Below, piece by piece: positions 62,549-64,000 of a stretch of 64,000 bases of DNA. Made by a program: the position numbers and the translations under genes. The stretch is from Alloyangia pacifica. Lineage in GTDB: Bacteria; Pseudomonadota; Alphaproteobacteria; Rhodobacterales; Rhodobacteraceae. The stretch's first letter is position 1, and every line of letters starts with the position of its first letter. Under the pieces are notes generated by a model. That model searched no databases, was not told the DNA's origin, and saw only the letters and a program-made list of their open reading frames with translations. Where the stretch lies: contig NZ_FOZW01000005.1 of the NCBI RefSeq assembly GCF_900116195.1, positions 330,769 through 394,768 on the forward strand, read 5' to 3'.

Positions 62549-62595
62549 GGCGGGACAGGTCCTGGCCGCTCCCTCCGGTCAGGGCCGGTTTCCGC

Positions 62596-63828
62596 TCAGC
62601 CCCTTGTCGCGGCGCGGTACCATTGCACGATTTCGCGGCGCGCGGCGTCGTCCATCTGGATGGCGTTGGGCGGCGGCATGGCGTGGCTGGCCCCGGCCTG
62701 CAGGAAGATCAACTTCGCGTGGCGCGCGACGTCGGATTCGGTCTCCAGCACCACGCCCTTGGGCGGGTGGTGCAGCCCGTCCCACGAGGGCTCGCGCGCA
62801 TGGCACATCGAGCAATTGCCGATCACCGCGTAATAGGCGTCCTCGAAGCCGGTCGCCGCCGCGAACTTCTGCTCGGTCGCGGTGAGGGGCCGGGCCTCGG
62901 CCTCCTCGTAGCTGTCCATCATCGGCGCGGTCGAGAGCCAGGCGATGGCGATGAACAGCAGCGCGGTGACCGCCCAGGTCCAGTAGGGCGTGCCCTTGCG
63001 GGCGTGCATCGAGTTGAAGAAGTGCCGGATCGTCACGCCCATCAGGAACACCAGGCAGGGGATGATCCAGGCGTTGGCGGTGGCAAAGGCCAGCGGGTAG
63101 TGGTTCGACAGCATCAGGAAGACGACGGGCAGCGTCAGGTAGTTGTTGTGCGTCGAGCGCAGCTTGGCGATCTTGCCGTACTTGGGATCGGGCGTGCGGC
63201 CGTTCTTCAGGTCGTCCACCACGATGCGCTGGTTCGGCATGATGATGAAGAAGACGTTGGCGGTCATGATGGTGGCGGTGAAGGCGCCGAGGTGCAGCAG
63301 CGCGGCGCGGCCGGTGAAGATCTGGTTGTAGCCCCAGGACATCACCACCAGCATCCCGAAGAGCAGCAGCATCAGCAGCGTCGGTGTCTCGCCGAGCTTG
63401 GACTTGCACAGCCGGTCGTAGATCAGCCAGCCGATGGTCAGCGACAGCGCAGAGATCACGATGCCGACGAAGAGCGAGATGTCGGCCTTGGTCGGATCGA
63501 GCAGGAAGAGCTCGCCGCCGGCCCAGTAGACGATCATCAGCAGCGCCGCGCCCGACAGCCAGGTCGCGTAGCTCTCCCATTTGAACCAGGTCAGGTGGTC
63601 GGGCATGGTCTCGGGCGCCACGAGGTACTTCTGGATGTGGTAGAAGCCGCCGCCGTGGACCTGCCATTCCTCGCCGCTGGCACCGGGGGGCAGGTGCGGC
63701 ACCTTGCGCAGTCCGAGGTCGAGCGCGATGAAATAGAAGGACGAGCCGATCCAGGCGATCGCGGTGATCACGTGCAGCCAGCGCACGGCGAAGCCGAGCC
63801 AATCCCAGATGATGGCAAGATCATACAT
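62596..63828 (-). CDS. puuD: Urate hydroxylase PuuD (membrane protein with cytochrome c domain)
   Basis: 410 residues from the ATG at 63828 (SD GGGAGAG). Eight or so transmembrane helices, beginning WLGFAVRWLHVITAIAWIGSSFYF, form the DUF989/urate oxidase-like domain. The periplasmic C-terminal domain has the haem motif CSMCHAREPSWDG (about residue 341) and a methionine near AMPPPNAIQMDD. PuuD oxidises urate to 5-hydroxyisourate with electrons passed to the respiratory chain. The next enzyme, HIU hydrolase, is at 25942-26295. The gene is controlled probably by the divergent LysR protein. Confidence 0.93.
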   Translation of the reverse strand: MYDLAIIWDWLGFAVRWLHVITAIAWIGSSFYFIALDLGLRKVPHLPPGASGEEWQVHGGGFYHIQKYLVAPETMPDHLTWFKWESYATWLSGAALLMIVYWAGGELFLLDPTKADISLFVGIVISALSLTIGWLIYDRLCKSKLGETPTLLMLLLFGMLVVMSWGYNQIFTGRAALLHLGAFTATIMTANVFFIIMPNQRIVVDDLKNGRTPDPKYGKIAKLRSTHNNYLTLPVVFLMLSNHYPLAFATANAWIIPCLVFLMGVTIRHFFNSMHARKGTPYWTWAVTALLFIAIAWLSTAPMMDSYEEAEARPLTATEQKFAAATGFEDAYYAVIGNCSMCHAREPSWDGLHHPPKGVVLETESDVARHAKLIFLQAGASHAMPPPNAIQMDDAARREIVQWYRAATRG

Positions 63829-63929
63829 GCCCGTCTCTCCCTGATGTGGTCTTTTGCGGCACCCTAGGCCGGGACCGATTATTCTGCTATCTCCGGGGTA
63901 AACCAAGCAGTTTCAAGATTTCCCAGAGA
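63829..63929. promoter_or_regulatory. puuD-lysR divergent control region
   Basis: 101 bases containing both promoters and, by the LysR rule, the regulator's T-N11-A site. Several T-N11-A pairs exist by chance in the AT-rich part 63885-63925, so I do not choose one. Confidence 0.35.
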
Positions 63930-64000
63930 ATGTCCTACCTCGACAATATCCGCACCTTCGTCCGTGTCTACGAGTTGGGCAGCATGTCCGCCGCGGGGCG
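63930..64000 (+). CDS. LysR-family regulator, 5' fragment
   Basis: The first 23 codons (MSYLDNIRTFVRVYELGSMSAAG) match the start of the LysR winged-helix domain; the gene is cut by the window end. Divergent from puuD, so it is the probable regulator of urate oxidation. Confidence 0.8.
   Translation, partial: MSYLDNIRTFVRVYELGSMSAAG

Overview
The window looks like a chromosomal segment of a Rhodobacteraceae (Roseobacter-group) alphaproteobacterium. Evidence is the high GC content, the fliI / flgBC-fliEQ-flhA-fliR-flhB arrangement, the monomeric NADP isocitrate dehydrogenase, the DUF3305-DUF3306-TorD-formate_TAT-FdhABC formate dehydrogenase locus, and PuuD-type urate oxidation. No tRNA, rRNA, CRISPR array or insertion sequence was seen.

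Layout. (1) 0.77-7.7 kb: a very large modular RTX/calcium-binding surface or secreted protein. (2) 7.7-15.4 kb: flagellar export and rod genes with a periplasmic lytic transglycosylase. (3) 15.7-17.9 kb: isocitrate dehydrogenase with a strong terminator. (4) 17.9-19.3 kb: an AT-richer stretch with a possible small RNA, then an AbrB/PIN toxin-antitoxin pair behind a perfect palindrome. (5) 19.3-25.8 kb: a compact minus-strand operon for a ferric-type ABC importer, a metallo-beta-lactamase-fold hydrolase, a dual-specificity-like phosphatase and a LacI regulator. (6) 25.9-29.6 kb: 5-hydroxyisourate hydrolase, GAPDH, an AraC regulator and divergent pobA. (7) 29.8-33.1 kb: a tungstate importer (tupBCA) with an unusual leader, plus a one-component regulator. 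(8) 33.1-51.2 kb: a lytic transglycosylase, then a membrane-bound periplasmic formate dehydrogenase locus with a response regulator, a 41-residue membrane peptide and a WD40-cytochrome c fusion; divergent from it lie a polyferredoxin, an Mrp ATPase cluster and a sensor kinase. (9) 51.4-61.3 kb: a soluble NAD-linked formate dehydrogenase (fused FdsG-FdsB, FdsA), TusA, and the cofactor operon fdhD-mobA-mobB-moeA-fusion. (10) 61.3-64 kb: a GNAT enzyme, a small cysteine-containing protein behind a 14-codon upstream ORF, the urate hydroxylase PuuD, and the start of a divergent LysR gene.

How the parts work together. From about 29.8 to 61.3 kb the window reads as a tungsten/molybdenum-formate island. 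It holds oxyanion uptake (TupABC), cofactor maturation (MoeA, MobA, MobB), sulfur transfer to the cofactor (TusA, FdhD), one Tat-exported quinone-linked FDH and one cytoplasmic NAD-linked FDH. Both catalytic subunits carry cysteine, not selenocysteine. Whether the metal is W or Mo cannot be read from sequence.

The most interesting observations are: the tupB leader, where three copies of one AT-rich motif could form mutually exclusive stems, one trapping the Shine-Dalgarno and TTG start; an NtrC-type regulator without the sigma-54 GAFTGA loop; the importer-hydrolase-phosphatase-LacI operon, which suggests a phosphorylated organic substrate and not iron; a ligase-like protein lacking ligase motifs in the Mrp cluster; and several clear palindromic operators. 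Functions are assigned from remembered family features, without database searches.
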